From: Oscillospiraceae bacterium
GTDB lineage: Bacteria; Bacillota; Clostridia; Oscillospirales; WRJC01
Reading direction: 5' to 3'
Length of the DNA: 64,000 nucleotides
Assembly: GCA_009783265.1 (NCBI GenBank)
Contig: WRHM01000002.1
Coordinates: 252,511 to 316,510 of the forward strand
Position numbers and translations under genes: made by a program. Within the stretch, counting starts at the first letter, position 1. The number at the start of each line of letters is the position of its first letter. The notes under the pieces are model-generated. The model worked only from the letters and a program-made list of their open reading frames with translations. It ran no database searches and was not told where the DNA came from. This document shows, in pieces, positions 29,574 through 37,518 of the stretch.

Positions 29574-30783
29574 TAAAACTAATAAACGAAAATATATAAT
29601 ATTTGCGGCTGCTTTTTTCATGTGGTTTTCGATATATTCATATCAGTCAAATTTTACGCCGTACATGGAATCTCTTGAATTTTCGCCGACAATGATTGGA
29701 ATTATTATAGGCTCTTACGGATTAACCCAAATGCTTTTGAGAATTCCGTTCGGTATATTATCAGATAAATTGGGAACAAGAAAATTATTTATAATTATAG
29801 GCATAACATTTACTTTTTTGTCTGCTGTGTTTTTGTTTTTATCTGAAAATATATATGTTATTTTATTCGCAAGGGCAAGCGCGGGAATCGCGGCTTCGAC
29901 ATGGGTCAGTTTTATGGTTTTGTTTTCGAGTTATCACGAAACTGACAAAACCGTCAAGGCTGTCGGCATACTTGATTTTTTCGGAAGCACAGGTCAGCTC
30001 GGCGGGATAATTTGCGGTTCTTTGCTTGTCAGTTTTACTGTATTAAAAGATAAATCAGCGTTTATACTCGCCGTAATAATCGGTTTTGTATCTTTTATTC
30101 TTGCGTTTATGATATATGAAAACAAGGATAAATTAAAAAAGAATATTAATAAAAGCCCCCATGTCACGCTGTCGAATGCTCCCCCTCACCGGATGGGAAT
30201 TAATAAACTCCATGAGATTTTATCAAATAAAACTCTGATAATTGTTTCTGTAATCGGCGCGATATCTCAATTAATATCGTTCAGCACGATATTCGGGTTT
30301 ACCCCCGCTTACGCTAAAGATGTTTTGAATATAAACGCTTTTCAAAACGGCATATTAATGGTTTTTTCATATATGCCAAACGCGTTCGGAGCATTGATTT
30401 TGGGAAAATTTATTTCAGGAAAATTCAAAGAATATAATATAATTTTAACCGGTATGCTTTTACTCGGCGCATGTACGATACTGATTCCGTTCATAAAAGA
30501 TTATTATTTATTGGTTATAACCCAGACAATAGCGGGATTCGGAAAAGGAATATCATTTCCGTTATTGATGGGGCTAAGCATAAAGAAAATATCTGAAAAC
30601 GCGAGAGGAACGGCTATGGGGATTTTTCAGGCGGTTTACAGTTTCGGAATGTTTTTCGGACCGTTTATAGTCGGGATAATAAAAGAACATCTCGAAGTCG
30701 GAGCGGCATTTATACTGATAGGGATTGTATGCCTGATATGCTCGGTAATATCTTATTTATCGTTAAGAAAACTTGATTTGTGA
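29563..30783 (+). CDS. MFS transporter
   Basis: The 406-residue carrier has 12 predicted spans and the MFS loop motif GILSDKLGTRK between helices 2 and 3. The central cytoplasmic loop contains a GC-rich patch encoding KSPHVTLSNAPPHRMG that looks unlike the surrounding AT-rich gene. Its start overlaps the URO-D-like gene by 11 bases and has only a weak ribosome binding site, implying translational coupling. Its last 21 bases overlap the end of the convergent cysteine desulfurase gene. The substrate is unknown; context suggests the ligand of the URO-D-like protein or a sugar. Confidence 0.88.
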   Translation: MRINKTNKRKYIIFAAAFFMWFSIYSYQSNFTPYMESLEFSPTMIGIIIGSYGLTQMLLRIPFGILSDKLGTRKLFIIIGITFTFLSAVFLFLSENIYVILFARASAGIAASTWVSFMVLFSSYHETDKTVKAVGILDFFGSTGQLGGIICGSLLVSFTVLKDKSAFILAVIIGFVSFILAFMIYENKDKLKKNINKSPHVTLSNAPPHRMGINKLHEILSNKTLIIVSVIGAISQLISFSTIFGFTPAYAKDVLNINAFQNGILMVFSYMPNAFGALILGKFISGKFKEYNIILTGMLLLGACTILIPFIKDYYLLVITQTIAGFGKGISFPLLMGLSIKKISENARGTAMGIFQAVYSFGMFFGPFIVGIIKEHLEVGAAFILIGIVCLICSVISYLSLRKLDL

Positions 30784-31947
30784 AACTATAAGTTTTTTTA
30801 TTCCATCAGATAAAGTGTTGACAAATTCTTCTGTTTCATCAAAAGTATTATATTTTGAAAAACTTACCCTGATTGTAAAATCGGCGGAGTTTTTATCAAG
30901 CCCGTAATTTAATAATACGCGCTTTGATTCTTTTGAGTTTTGATGTTTTTCCGAACACGCAGACCCTGAAGATATATAAATCCCCTGCCCCGAAAAATAA
31001 TTTAACATGACTTCGCTTTTTATTTTTGGCAATCTTAAACTCAATATATATTTTGAAATATTATTTATATCTGCCCGTTGATTAAATATAATCTCCGGGC
31101 ATTTTTCTTTTATTTTTATAACAGTATAATCGTAAAGTTTATTTATATATTCATGATTTTTTTGAAAATCTTTAGCTGCTTCTTCAACAGCTTTTCCGAA
31201 CGCGAAAATTCCGGGCGTGTTTAAAGTCGAAGAACGCAGGTTATTTTCCTGACCGCCGCCGAAAATCTGCGGGATTATTCTTTTATTTTTGCGTAAAAAC
31301 AAAGCCCCGCAGCCTTTTATTCCGTGGATTTTATGAGCTGATATGCTCATCATATCAATTTTAAGTTTATTTAAATCTATCGGAATTTTGCAAAATGCCT
31401 GAACGGCGTCGCAGTGAATATATAATTTATCGCGAAAGCCGGAATTTTCAACGGTTTTTATAATTTCAGAAATGTCAAAAATACTGCCGGTTTCGTTGTT
31501 TACAAGCATAATAGAAATTAAAATAACTTTTTCGTCAATATAATTTTTAAACTCATCTATATTTATTTTACCCTCTTTTGTCGATAAATAAATTATATCA
31601 AAACCTTTTTTTTCGAGTTCAAGCATAGGGAAATAAACCGACGGATGCTCGGCGTTTGTCGTGATTATTTTATTTCCCCTGCGTTTTAACGCTTCGACTG
31701 AGCCGAATATCGCAAGATTATTTGCTTCTGTGCCTGATGATGTAAAAATGATTTCTTCGGGTTTTGCGTTAATTGACGACGCGATTATATTTCGCGCATG
31801 TTCGACTTGTTTTTCAGCGTCAAGTCCGAGAGCGTGCATCGAATCCGGATTGCCGTATGAATTTTTCATAGCAACTGATAAAAATTCCAAAACTTCATCT
31901 GACGGTTTTGTTGTCGAAGCTGAATCGAGATATATTTGTTTTTTCAT
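30763..31947 (-). CDS. Cysteine desulfurase (NifS/IscS type)
   Basis: This 394-residue PLP enzyme removes sulfur from cysteine for iron-sulfur clusters or tRNA thiolation. It has the opening IYLDSASTTKPS, the PLP-binding lysine in SISAHKIHGIKGCG, the phosphate-binding TSSGTEANNLA, and the catalytic cysteine in SSGSACSE. It is monocistronic here and has no adjacent scaffold gene; the NifU-like gene lies 14 kb away. A partner tRNA thiolase (mnmA or thiI) is also not adjacent. It is cytoplasmic. Confidence 0.92.
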   Translation of the reverse strand: MKKQIYLDSASTTKPSDEVLEFLSVAMKNSYGNPDSMHALGLDAEKQVEHARNIIASSINAKPEEIIFTSSGTEANNLAIFGSVEALKRRGNKIITTNAEHPSVYFPMLELEKKGFDIIYLSTKEGKINIDEFKNYIDEKVILISIMLVNNETGSIFDISEIIKTVENSGFRDKLYIHCDAVQAFCKIPIDLNKLKIDMMSISAHKIHGIKGCGALFLRKNKRIIPQIFGGGQENNLRSSTLNTPGIFAFGKAVEEAAKDFQKNHEYINKLYDYTVIKIKEKCPEIIFNQRADINNISKYILSLRLPKIKSEVMLNYFSGQGIYISSGSACSEKHQNSKESKRVLLNYGLDKNSADFTIRVSFSKYNTFDETEEFVNTLSDGIKKLIVSQIKFS

Positions 31948-32039
31948 TTTATTTTTTATTTTCCCTTTTGATTTAAATTAAATATAATTATATATTTAAA
32001 AAATAAAATAGTCAAGATTAATATTTTTCATTTATAATC

Positions 32040-32067
32040 TTGACATTTTATAAAATTATGATATAAT
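32040..32067 (+). promoter_or_regulatory. Sigma-A promoter of tRNA-Ala
   Basis: TTGACA at 32040-32045 and TATAAT at 32062-32067 are separated by 16 bases, about 14 bases before the mature tRNA start. Confidence 0.8.
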
Positions 32068-32081
32068 ATTAATATAAATAC

Positions 32082-32154
32082 GGGGTATTGGCGCAGTTGG
32101 TAGCGCGCTTGAATGGCATTCAAGAGGTCACGGGTTCAACTCCCGTATGCTCCA
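32082..32154 (+). tRNA. tRNA-Ala (GGC anticodon)
   Basis: All four stems form. The acceptor GGGGTAT pairs with ATGCTCC, the anticodon stem CTTGA/TCAAG holds the loop ATGGCAT with anticodon GGC, and ACGGG/CCCGT encloses TTCAACT. The gene is solitary. CCA is not encoded: discriminator A is followed by TAA, so CCA must be added after transcription. Confidence 0.95.
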
Positions 32155-32168
32155 TAAAAAAATAAAAG

Positions 32169-32193
32169 ACTCTATGGCGTGAGGCAATAGAGT
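32169..32193 (+). terminator. Hairpin after tRNA-Ala
   Basis: ACTCTAT pairs with ATAGAGT. The following TTTATATA is a weak U-tract, so this may be a processing or weak termination hairpin. Confidence 0.45.
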
Positions 32194-32340
32194 TTATATA
32201 AGTAAAAGATTACCACATGCGAGCTGTTCAATCAACGTTAAAATTGTAAATTTTTCATTGTCATATATCCGCAAGCGAACCCAAAATCGAAACTCGAATA
32301 TACTGATTTCTCCCAATATTTAAAATTTTTCACGCAAAAG
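32194..32340. other. Non-coding gap with no recognised element
   Basis: No ribosome binding site, start codon with coding character or known RNA fold was seen on either strand. A 63-codon minus-strand frame crosses this region but also runs through the promoter and hairpin at 32341-32398 and is not credible. Confidence 0.4.
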
Positions 32341-32368
32341 AAAAACGCAAAAAACATTTCGCGTTTTT
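32341..32368 (+). terminator. Hairpin just before the next promoter
   Basis: AAAAACGC pairs with GCGTTTTT, and a T-run leads straight into the -35 box at 32370. It would isolate the following leader from upstream transcription. Confidence 0.5.
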
Positions 32369-32369
32369 C

Positions 32370-32398
32370 TTGACAACCCTGAATAACTATGCTATAAT
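32370..32398 (+). promoter_or_regulatory. Sigma-A promoter of solute-binding gene 32595
   Basis: Perfect TTGACA (32370-32375) and TATAAT (32393-32398) are 17 bases apart. The start near 32405 gives an unusually long leader of about 190 bases. Confidence 0.85.
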
Positions 32399-32404
32399 AG
32401 GGTT

Positions 32405-32594
32405 GCCGATATATAATCAAGTCTGTCAATAAACAAACGGGAGAGTGCTGTTACACCATCTCGTACACAACGTTTTAAAGGCGGTAGGCTTACCAATTTA
32501 ATTAGAAAATAATCAGCTTACCTATTTGCATATCGGGGTTGATTATTTTTTTGTGTTTTTTCTGTCGATACATAAAATTTGGAGGATATATAAA
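32405..32594 (+). promoter_or_regulatory. Structured 5' leader with an internal terminator (possible riboswitch or attenuator)
   Basis: The leader contains CGGGAGAG...CATCTCG, which can fold into a hairpin, then GGCGGTAGGCTTACC, and an intrinsic terminator at 32508-32552 (AATAATCA with TGATTATT and eight T). The gene's GGAGGA site and ATG come after the terminator, so read-through is required for expression. It does not match a riboswitch class I know, and no small leader peptide with a start codon is present. Confidence 0.55.
32508..32552 (+). terminator. Attenuator-type terminator within the leader
   Basis: AATAATCA (32508-32515) pairs with TGATTATT (32540-32547), then a T-run. The sequence is nearly the same as the terminator after the gene at 34115-34155. 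Confidence 0.7.
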
Positions 32595-34067
32595 ATGAAA
32601 AAAATTAACAGCGTTATATTATTTGTATTAATATTTCTTCTTTTAATGTTAGAGTCGTCCTGCTCACAACCTGATAACGACGATAATAGTGTTTACGAAA
32701 AAGATAATCCGCAAACCCCCACCGAAATTCAGGATATACCCGAAGAAACGACGGTTGATCCGGATTATCAGTACGGCGGCGAGCAATTTGACTTCAACGG
32801 GGAAACGTTTACTTTTGTATATGCCGATGTATGGGGAGACCCTAAATTCCCCGAAACGGAGAACGGTGACGTTGTGAACGACGCCACTTACAGGTGTTTA
32901 ATCGAAACCGAGGAATTTTTCAATTTGAAAATTCAACCGGTAAGGCATGTAGGTATGGACGGCAGCGCAAAAGCGATATCCCAAGAAGTCAGAGCCGGAA
33001 TAAATTCGTTTGACGCGGCGCTTACGCCTGAAATAAACGGGCTTCCCTCATTGGTGACAAATAATTATTTATACAACTGGCAAAAAATGCCTAACGTAGA
33101 TTTTTCCCAAAAATACTGGAATCAGAGTCTCATAGATGATTTTACGATAAACGGGTATTTGCCGTTTGCCGCAAACGATTTCATAACCACAATGCCGCTT
33201 TTCATATTGTTCAATAAGGAGTTGATTAAGGACTATGGTTTGGAAAACCCCTATGAACTTGTAAAATCCGGCAAATGGACATGGACTAAGTTTACTGAAA
33301 TGGCAAAAAAGGTTTCCAAAGACCTGACCGGCGACGGACAATTCGGGCTTGACGATTTATACGGTTACGCGGGAATGTGCGACTGGGAGCTTACAAGCGT
33401 AATGTATTCCTGCGATCAGAACTTATTGAGAAAAGAAGACGACGGACGGTATGTTCTTGATGTATACACGGAAAAAATGCAGTCTATCGTAGAAACGTTT
33501 TACGATTTAATCCATGTCGGCACCCAGTCTTACACGTATTCATACGCCGAAAGGGACATGCCACAGGTTCAATTCAAAAGCGGACGAGTATTGTTCACTA
33601 CGGATCAAATAGATACAATGGAACTGCGCACTATTGAATTTGATTTTGGAATCCTGCCATATCCTAAATTCGATGAGCAGCAGGAAAAGCATATATCATT
33701 AGGTTGGGGATCGCTTACATTTTCAGTTCCCATAAACGTAAGCGATCCGGAAAGAGTAGGAGCTGTGACGGAATATATGGGCGCAAAGGCGCACGAACTA
33801 ATAATACCGGCAACTTTCGACAATCTGCTTCGCCGCAAAGTGGCAAGGGATAAAGAATCAGAAGAAATGCTTGATATAATATACGGAAATATTGTATATG
33901 ATTTCGGAATGATGTTTTCTAATTTCAATGAGATGTTTTATATCCTGCCGACTATGATGAATGAAAAAACTACAGACCTTACGTCTTTTTATGAAAAAAG
34001 GGCATCTTCGGTACAGAGGCAATACGATAAGATTTACGATGCCTGTATTGCTAATTCCGAAGAATAA
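32595..34067 (+). CDS. Extracellular solute-binding lipoprotein, paralogue 3
   Basis: The 490-residue lipoprotein begins at ATG 32595, behind TTGGAGGA; the longer frame to 32526 runs through the attenuator and has no ribosome binding site. The lipobox is at SSCS near residue 23. The domain shows FDFNGETFTFVY, YWNQSLIDDFTING and the calcium-loop-like DLTGDGQFGLDDLYG after WTWTKFTEMAKK. Codon use is richer in G+C than surrounding genes. It has its own promoter, long leader and terminator, so it is regulated independently. No permease or ATPase genes are near; sugar binding is inferred from the family. Confidence 0.84.
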   Translation: MKKINSVILFVLIFLLLMLESSCSQPDNDDNSVYEKDNPQTPTEIQDIPEETTVDPDYQYGGEQFDFNGETFTFVYADVWGDPKFPETENGDVVNDATYRCLIETEEFFNLKIQPVRHVGMDGSAKAISQEVRAGINSFDAALTPEINGLPSLVTNNYLYNWQKMPNVDFSQKYWNQSLIDDFTINGYLPFAANDFITTMPLFILFNKELIKDYGLENPYELVKSGKWTWTKFTEMAKKVSKDLTGDGQFGLDDLYGYAGMCDWELTSVMYSCDQNLLRKEDDGRYVLDVYTEKMQSIVETFYDLIHVGTQSYTYSYAERDMPQVQFKSGRVLFTTDQIDTMELRTIEFDFGILPYPKFDEQQEKHISLGWGSLTFSVPINVSDPERVGAVTEYMGAKAHELIIPATFDNLLRRKVARDKESEEMLDIIYGNIVYDFGMMFSNFNEMFYILPTMMNEKTTDLTSFYEKRASSVQRQYDKIYDACIANSEE

Positions 34068-34114
34068 TAAAGAAAAGAAATAGCAATAAGCAAAATATTT
34101 TTAGATACGAAAAA

Positions 34115-34155
34115 AATAATCAGCTTGCCTTGTAATTGGGGCTGATTATTTTTTT
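34115..34155 (+). terminator. Rho-independent terminator
   Basis: AATAATCAGC pairs with GCTGATTATT, followed by a T-run. It is a near copy of the leader terminator at 32508. Confidence 0.85.
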
Positions 34156-34334
34156 GTAAATTTCTCTCTCAATCAAACTTAACAAACGCGCTAAATCCTG
34201 CCTTTTGGGTTTCGGCAAGAGTTGTTTTTAAGTTCGGTATCTAATTTTAAATTGTATTAAAATTAAAACAGAACTTATTTATATTTTTGAGCATAATATA
34301 TATATTATTTATAAAATTCAGGAGTATATATTAT

Positions 34335-35969
34335 ATGCATGAAATAATTTTATTTGACGGGGAATTATATAATTTAAAAGAATTAAAACATGAACTTGAA
34401 TTGTCCGGGCATAAATTTAACGAAAATTCAAATATTGAAATAATAAAACACTCATATACGGAATGGAGAGAAGAATGCGTAAAAAAATTCAACGGGGTTT
34501 TTGCGTTTGCGATTTTAGAAAATAATAACAAATTATTTTGCGCACGCGACAGAATAGGCGTTAAACCGTTTTTTTATACAATTCAAGATAATAATTTTAT
34601 ATGTGCTTCTGAGATTAAAACTTTATTGAAAAATTCTAAAATTCCGACTGAAATAGATTCGCAGGCAATCGCTGAGATTATATTGATCGGTCCCGGAAGA
34701 ACGCCGGGTTACGGGATTTTCAAAAATATATCTGAACTTGAGCCGGCATCGTTCGGAATTTTTGAAAACGGCGAATTTAAAAAATATAAATACTGGGATA
34801 TGAAAGACGGCGAACATATTGATAATTTTGCGCAGACTGCCGAAAAAGTGCGTTATCTTGTTATTGATTCGATAGAGCGGCAATTTATTTCCGATAAAAA
34901 TAAAAAAGTCTGTACTATGTTATCCGGAGGACTTGATTCGAGTTTGATCACATCAGTCACCGCAAAATATTTTAAAGAACAAAAGCAAAAATTATATTCT
35001 TTTTCAGTTGATTATAAAGACAATTTCAAATATTTCAGCGCAAATAAATTTCAGCCTAACAGTGACGGCGAGTATATCGAACGCATGAAAGATTATTTAA
35101 AAAGCGAATATTTCGAACATTATCAGATAATTTTAGACACGCAAAATCTTATAGATGCTTTATATGCAGCCGTTGACGCACGGGATTTACCCGGTATGGC
35201 AGATGTAGACGCTTCGCTTTTATTATTTTGCAAAGAAATAAAAAAATTTGCTGATATCGCGTTATCAGGTGAATCCGCAGATGAAATATTCGGCGGCTAT
35301 CCGTGGTACAGAGATAAAGAAATACGCGACAATTACGGGTTCCCATGGTCTCAGTCAACAGACTTCAGAAAAACTTTTTTTAAAGATGATTTTAATTTCC
35401 CCGGTTTAAATAATTACGTAAGCGAAAAATATAATAAAGCCATAAATGATTCCGATGTTTCAAAAACTGCGAATCAGGAAGAGAAGCGTATAAAAGAATT
35501 AGTTAATCTTAATATAAAATGGTTCATGCAGACTTTACTTGAACGGCAGAACAGAATGAGTTCATATAGTGAATTTACAATACGCGCGCCGTATTGCGAT
35601 TACAGAATCGTCGAATATTTGTATAATATACCTTGGGAATATAAAGATTATAATAATACAGAAAAAGGACTGCTGCGTTATGCAATGCGCGGATTACTTC
35701 CGGACGAAGTTTCATGGAGAAAAAAGAACCCGTATCCTAAAACGCATAACCCGGAATATTTAAATGCTGTATCAAAAATCTTAACGGAAATAATAAACGA
35801 GCCGTCTTCGCCTTTATTAAAAATTATAAAAAAAGAATCTCTTGAATATTTGATTAAATCAAATTCTTCTGTTCCATGGTATGGGCAGCTTATGACAACG
35901 CCGCAAACTATCGCGTATTTTATCCAGATAAATTATTGGTTAGAGAAGTATAAAATAAATATAGTATAA
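34335..35969 (+). CDS. Asparagine synthase-like protein lacking the glutaminase nucleophile end
   Basis: The 544-residue protein contains the AsnB synthetase domain: the pyrophosphatase loop SGGLDSS (about 197-203), SGESADEIFGGYPWY and EFTIRAPYCDYRIVEYLY. The amino part aligns with the middle of the GATase II domain (FDGELYNLKELKHEL, CARDRIGVKPFFY), but the first ~70 residues, including the catalytic Cys2 and RHRRL-type segment, are missing. ATG at 34335 follows CAGGAG closely; the upstream region shows no coding remnant. It could use ammonia, receive nitrogen from another glutaminase, or make a different amide. It stands alone. Confidence 0.85.
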   Translation: MHEIILFDGELYNLKELKHELELSGHKFNENSNIEIIKHSYTEWREECVKKFNGVFAFAILENNNKLFCARDRIGVKPFFYTIQDNNFICASEIKTLLKNSKIPTEIDSQAIAEIILIGPGRTPGYGIFKNISELEPASFGIFENGEFKKYKYWDMKDGEHIDNFAQTAEKVRYLVIDSIERQFISDKNKKVCTMLSGGLDSSLITSVTAKYFKEQKQKLYSFSVDYKDNFKYFSANKFQPNSDGEYIERMKDYLKSEYFEHYQIILDTQNLIDALYAAVDARDLPGMADVDASLLLFCKEIKKFADIALSGESADEIFGGYPWYRDKEIRDNYGFPWSQSTDFRKTFFKDDFNFPGLNNYVSEKYNKAINDSDVSKTANQEEKRIKELVNLNIKWFMQTLLERQNRMSSYSEFTIRAPYCDYRIVEYLYNIPWEYKDYNNTEKGLLRYAMRGLLPDEVSWRKKNPYPKTHNPEYLNAVSKILTEIINEPSSPLLKIIKKESLEYLIKSNSSVPWYGQLMTTPQTIAYFIQINYWLEKYKINIV

Positions 35970-35989
35970 AAAACAACGGAATCTATTCA

Positions 35990-36100
35990 AAAGCCCCCTT
36001 TCTCAAAAGGGGGGCGTCACGAAGTGACGGGGGATTACCGAAAATCCGTCAATCCTCAGTCAGCTACGCTGACAGCTCCTTTCAAAAGGAGCCTTTTATT
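35990..36100. repeat. Dispersed GC-rich repeat, copy 1
   Basis: The repeat begins AAGCCCCCTTT, contains GTCACGAAGTGACGGGGGATTA, and ends with CAGTCAGCTACGCTGACAGC and TCCTTT...AAAGGAGCC. CAGTCAGC pairs with GCTGACAGC-type sequence and TCCTTT with AAAGGA, so the RNA would be highly structured. Copy 2 is at 39241-39361 in the same orientation. Confidence 0.85.
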
Positions 36101-36136
36101 CTCACTTTGCGAATCGAAATTTAATATATAAAATAC

Positions 36137-36165
36137 TTGACAAATATATATTTAAATGATATAAT
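36137..36165 (+). promoter_or_regulatory. Sigma-A promoter of gene 36250
   Basis: TTGACA (36137-36142) and TATAAT (36160-36165) are separated by 17 bases, with a start near 36172, about 78 bases before the proposed AUA start codon. Confidence 0.75.
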
Positions 36166-36249
36166 TTATATGTGAATTAAGGGGACGGCACCCATAATAA
36201 AAAACTGCTGTTCACATAAAAATCTATTTTATGCAGGGGGGAGATACCC

Positions 36250-36720
36250 ATAACAAAAAACGTAAGCGTAGTAGATGAAACCGGAAAAGAATATGAAGCT
36301 ACTTACATAAAAAGAGCCAGAGGGCTTGTAAAAAACGGCAGGGCACGCTTCATAGATGAAACCGAAAATAAAATATGCCTTGCGTGTCCGCCGAAAATAA
36401 TTTTGGAGGATAAAATAATGGATAATGATTCTATAACAAACATAACAACAGGCAATAAAATAAACAGCGCGGAGATAATCGAGTACGCAAAACAAAAAAT
36501 CGACAGTTGGAATGAGGAATATAAAGGAGCCGCTCCCGGAGAGTTTGATTTTGAGATATTTAATAAAATGACGGAAATAATTAAAAATCTTACAGAAACG
36601 GCAATAAAATTAGAAGCTCTCGAAATTCTTTCAAATATTAAAATAAACGAAAACGACGATACATCGGTAAAAATGGAAATAGCAAGAGCAATAAATGGTA
36701 TGATGACTCATAGTTTTTAA
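36250..36720 (+). CDS. Two-part small protein with RRXRR-like amino end; proposed AUA start and internal ATG
   Basis: The open frame gives 156 residues. No ATG, GTG or TTG occurs near the upstream ribosome binding site AGGGGGGAG (36235-36243); ATA at 36250 is six bases after it and gives (M)TKNVSVVDETGKEYEA. The amino part continues with YIKRARGLVKNGRARFID and ICLACPP, a V-D-x-x-G-K...R-A-R-x-L...G-R-A-R pattern like the RRXRR domain. A second site GGAGG (36405-36409) precedes ATG 36418, which would start the helical acidic carboxyl part alone. Related N-domains recur in Clostridia in my memory. Function is unknown. A clean promoter and terminator surround it. Confidence 0.6.
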   Translation: MTKNVSVVDETGKEYEATYIKRARGLVKNGRARFIDETENKICLACPPKIILEDKIMDNDSITNITTGNKINSAEIIEYAKQKIDSWNEEYKGAAPGEFDFEIFNKMTEIIKNLTETAIKLEALEILSNIKINENDDTSVKMEIARAINGMMTHSF

Positions 36721-36731
36721 TAAATGCCAAA

Positions 36732-36758
36732 GTCCGCCCAAAAGGGCGGACCTTTTTT
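36732..36758 (+). terminator. Rho-independent terminator
   Basis: GTCCGCCC pairs with GGGCGGAC around AAAA, followed by six T. It ends the gene at 36250-36720. Confidence 0.88.
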
Positions 36759-36768
36759 ATATTTGATT

Positions 36769-37518
36769 TTAATCAAATTTTAATTTTTTCACTCTCTTTT
36801 TTATTTTTCTTATATCTCTTAACGCTCTTATACTGTCTTTCACCGGATTTACTTTTGATTCACGGTGATTTATTATTTTTACGGGCATTTCATAAATTTT
36901 ATATTTTAATTTTTGAGCGAGCAATAAAACCTCAACGTCAAAAGCCCATCGCCATTTTTCAGATTCGCATAAATCAAATATTTTTTTCGCGGCGTTTTTT
37001 CTGAATCCTTTTATTCCCGATTGCGAATCAGATTGTTTTATCCCGCCGTATGTTTTTAGAACAAACATAAATACGCGCGACATGCTTTTTCTGAGTAAAG
37101 TATATCCGGCGTAGCCGTCTTTATGCTTTTTTCTTGAACCTATTACTATATCTGCGTCTGTGTTTTCCTCAAAAACTTCATAACCTTGTTTTATCACGTC
37201 AAGCCCATACGCCAAATCGCAGTCGGTGTAAAAAATTATATTTCCCTTTGCTTCAAAAATTCCTGTCCTCACCGCGCCGCCTTTGCCTTTATTTTGTTCG
37301 TAAGTCACGGCTTTTATATTATCGTCTGACAATTCGTTTATAATACTTAACGTATTATCACTACTTCCATCGTTTACAAAAATTACTTCGTAATCATCAA
37401 AATTTGCCTGCATATAATTTTTAACAGATATAATCGTATCTTTGATTATTTTTTCTTCGTTATATACGGGAATAACAAGTGATATTATAAATACGCACCT
37501 CCCTACAATAATTATCAC
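36769..37518 (-). CDS. Glycosyltransferase family 2 (dolichyl-phosphate-mannose-synthase-like)
   Basis: The soluble GT-A domain shows SLVIPVYNEE, VNDGSSDNT, GKGGAVRTG, the D-x-D motif in YTDCDLAYG, and SQSGIKGFRK. It probably moves a sugar from a nucleotide to a lipid phosphate at the inner face of the membrane. There is no carboxyl membrane helix, unlike GtrB. The frame begins with GTG at 37518 right after the glnS stop, with no ribosome binding site; the site AGGGAGG lies inside the frame, nine bases before ATA 37488, which would give (M)ISLVIPVYNEE, the family's normal beginning. It is the last gene of the run from glnS. Confidence 0.88.
   Translation of the reverse strand: MIIIVGRCVFIISLVIPVYNEEKIIKDTIISVKNYMQANFDDYEVIFVNDGSSDNTLSIINELSDDNIKAVTYEQNKGKGGAVRTGIFEAKGNIIFYTDCDLAYGLDVIKQGYEVFEENTDADIVIGSRKKHKDGYAGYTLLRKSMSRVFMFVLKTYGGIKQSDSQSGIKGFRKNAAKKIFDLCESEKWRWAFDVEVLLLAQKLKYKIYEMPVKIINHRESKVNPVKDSIRALRDIRKIKKRVKKLKFD

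Noticed and set aside
32238..32429. 63-codon minus-strand frame downstream of tRNA-Ala
   Set aside because: It crosses a clear hairpin and a perfect promoter on the other strand, has no ribosome binding site and no family resemblance.
32595..34067. Insertion sequence or transposon around the binding-protein gene
   Set aside because: The flanking similar sequences are terminator hairpins in the same orientation; no transposase, inverted ends or target duplication is visible.
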